Source: Bacteroidales bacterium (lineage in GTDB: Bacteria; Bacteroidota; Bacteroidia; Bacteroidales; UBA932). From it: a DNA stretch of 64,000 nucleotides. Made by a program: the position numbers and the translations under genes. Below, in pieces: positions 63,484 to 64,000 of this stretch. Below the pieces are notes generated by a model. The model was not told where the DNA came from. It ran no database searches and saw only the letters and a program-made list of their open reading frames with translations. The DNA lies in assembly GCA_017427385.1 (NCBI GenBank), contig JAFRSW010000011.1:30519-94518 (forward strand), in the 5' to 3' direction. The first letter of the stretch is position 1. Each line of letters begins with the position of its first letter.

Positions 63484-63743
63484 TTTTTCTTGCGGTTAAA
63501 GACATCATCCGGATTACGATACTCTATGATTATACGGAACTGGGTTCCGCAATCGACACATTGGTAGTCCGGTCCGTCAAGGATGATGCAGCAGCCACCG
63601 AGGATTACTTCTCTTCTTTCAGCTTTTTCGCAGAGCTCTGCGCTTGGCTCGCCAAAGGTGATGGGCAATACTTTTCCGCCGCAGTGGGGGCACTTGCGAG
63701 GCTTGCGAGTCACGTCAATAATGGTGTCGTTTTCTTGGTTCAT
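63480..63743 (-). CDS. Small zinc-ribbon protein
   Basis: An 87-residue protein with two CxxC pairs: KCPHCGGKVLPI near residue 19 and GPDYQCVDCGTQFRI near residue 65, a treble-clef or zinc-ribbon layout. I took the ATG at 63743. An in-frame ATG at 63776 would place the start across a TATCTTTA promoter-like box. ATGA overlap with the nuclease-like gene suggests partnership, for example DNA or RNA binding; this is inference. Confidence 0.75.
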   Translation of the reverse strand: MNQENDTIIDVTRKPRKCPHCGGKVLPITFGEPSAELCEKAERREVILGGCCIILDGPDYQCVDCGTQFRIIIEYRNPDDVFNRKKK

Positions 63744-63776
63744 ACGCTTTCGTGGGTTAAAGATACAAATAATCAT

Positions 63777-64000
63777 TCAGATAAAAAGGAATGCCGGGTG
63801 GTCATACTGAGACCGTGAAGCCGAATCTCACCGCTTTTCCGGCATTTCAGGCGGCAATTAGTGGCCCTAAGGCGGGCAATGCACAGACCCATGCAAATAT
63901 GGCCCCTATTTCTAATGAACACAAATCCGTACAAGGCTTGTATGAAGATAACCTCCTATGCAGGAGCGACCTTCTATGGCTCTTTACTAAAAAATTGTTA
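63777..64000. repeat. Non-coding, repeat-like terminal region with inverted repeats
   Basis: No credible gene lies in these 224 bases. AATGCCGG (63790-63797) and CCGGCATT (63839-63846) form a perfect eight-pair stem, enclosing GGTC/GACC and GTGA/TCAC smaller stems. On the minus strand a stop-interrupted frame runs through the region. I recall similar stretches as interspersed repeats in Bacteroidales genomes, but that memory is not verified. The element may continue beyond the window. Confidence 0.4.

Noticed and set aside
63800-63840. CTGAGA near an inverted repeat, suggestive of a TPP riboswitch
   Set aside because: The rest of the thi-box (ACCTGATC-type segment and spacing) is missing and no thiamine gene is present.

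Overview
The window reads as a chromosomal segment of a Bacteroidota bacterium, most likely of the order Bacteroidales. Three things point there. Most clear transcription starts carry the Bacteroidota -7 element TAnnTTTG. Several families are typical of the phylum (GSCFA, GH97, DUF4301, sphingolipid-type acyltransferase). Carbon metabolism includes a sodium-pumping methylmalonyl-CoA decarboxylase and a threonine-to-glycine route. Genus and species cannot be read from the sequence. No rRNA, tRNA, CRISPR array, integrase or transposase is visible.

Layout. 0-9.7 kb: a cut-off gene, a CNNM/CBS membrane protein, a small AraC regulator, ffh, a 5'-nucleotidase lipoprotein overlapping a GH97 glycosidase, a GSCFA protein, and an ABC transporter operon ending in a GntR regulator. 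9.7-16.3 kb: a TPR protein, YebC and a dicarboxylate/amino-acid symporter; DUF4301; then recF, DUF721 and pdxB. 16.3-22.2 kb: the mmdA-D-C-B sodium pump operon, then divergent kbl and tdh for threonine breakdown. 22.2-35.6 kb: a long minus-strand run in transcription order: TPR protein, outer-membrane barrel, gyrB, an AOS-family acyltransferase, an SDR, a PgpH-like HD hydrolase, trigger factor, clpP, clpX. 35.7-44.2 kb: ftsE and nth; phosphohexomutase; and a four-gene operon of a four-helix-bundle sensor-like protein, TrkH, a RecD-like helicase and an S9 peptidase. 44.2-59.5 kb: a ROK regulator with a GH3 glucosidase, yicC, glnS, and a tightly overlapped chain (flippase, FrhB-like Fe-S protein, pyruvyl transferase, GT4, GH89, DUF819, PlsC-like). 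59.5-64 kb: an accessory stretch of poorly known small proteins, including a PD-(D/E)XK-type nuclease next to a zinc ribbon, a Sel1 protein and a PAD-family deiminase, separated by an unusual structured intergenic element.

The most unusual points are these. The trigger factor lacks its PPIase domain and the ClpX lacks its zinc-binding domain, both in one operon. A palindromic bidirectional terminator encodes the last residues of both Tdh and ClpX. An AOS-family enzyme plus an SDR could make sphingoid or sulfonolipid bases. A YtrA-like operator makes up essentially the whole leader of the ABC operon. A multi-stem, RNA-like element lies at 62137-62267. All functional calls rest on reading motifs and lengths by eye; no database search was run.
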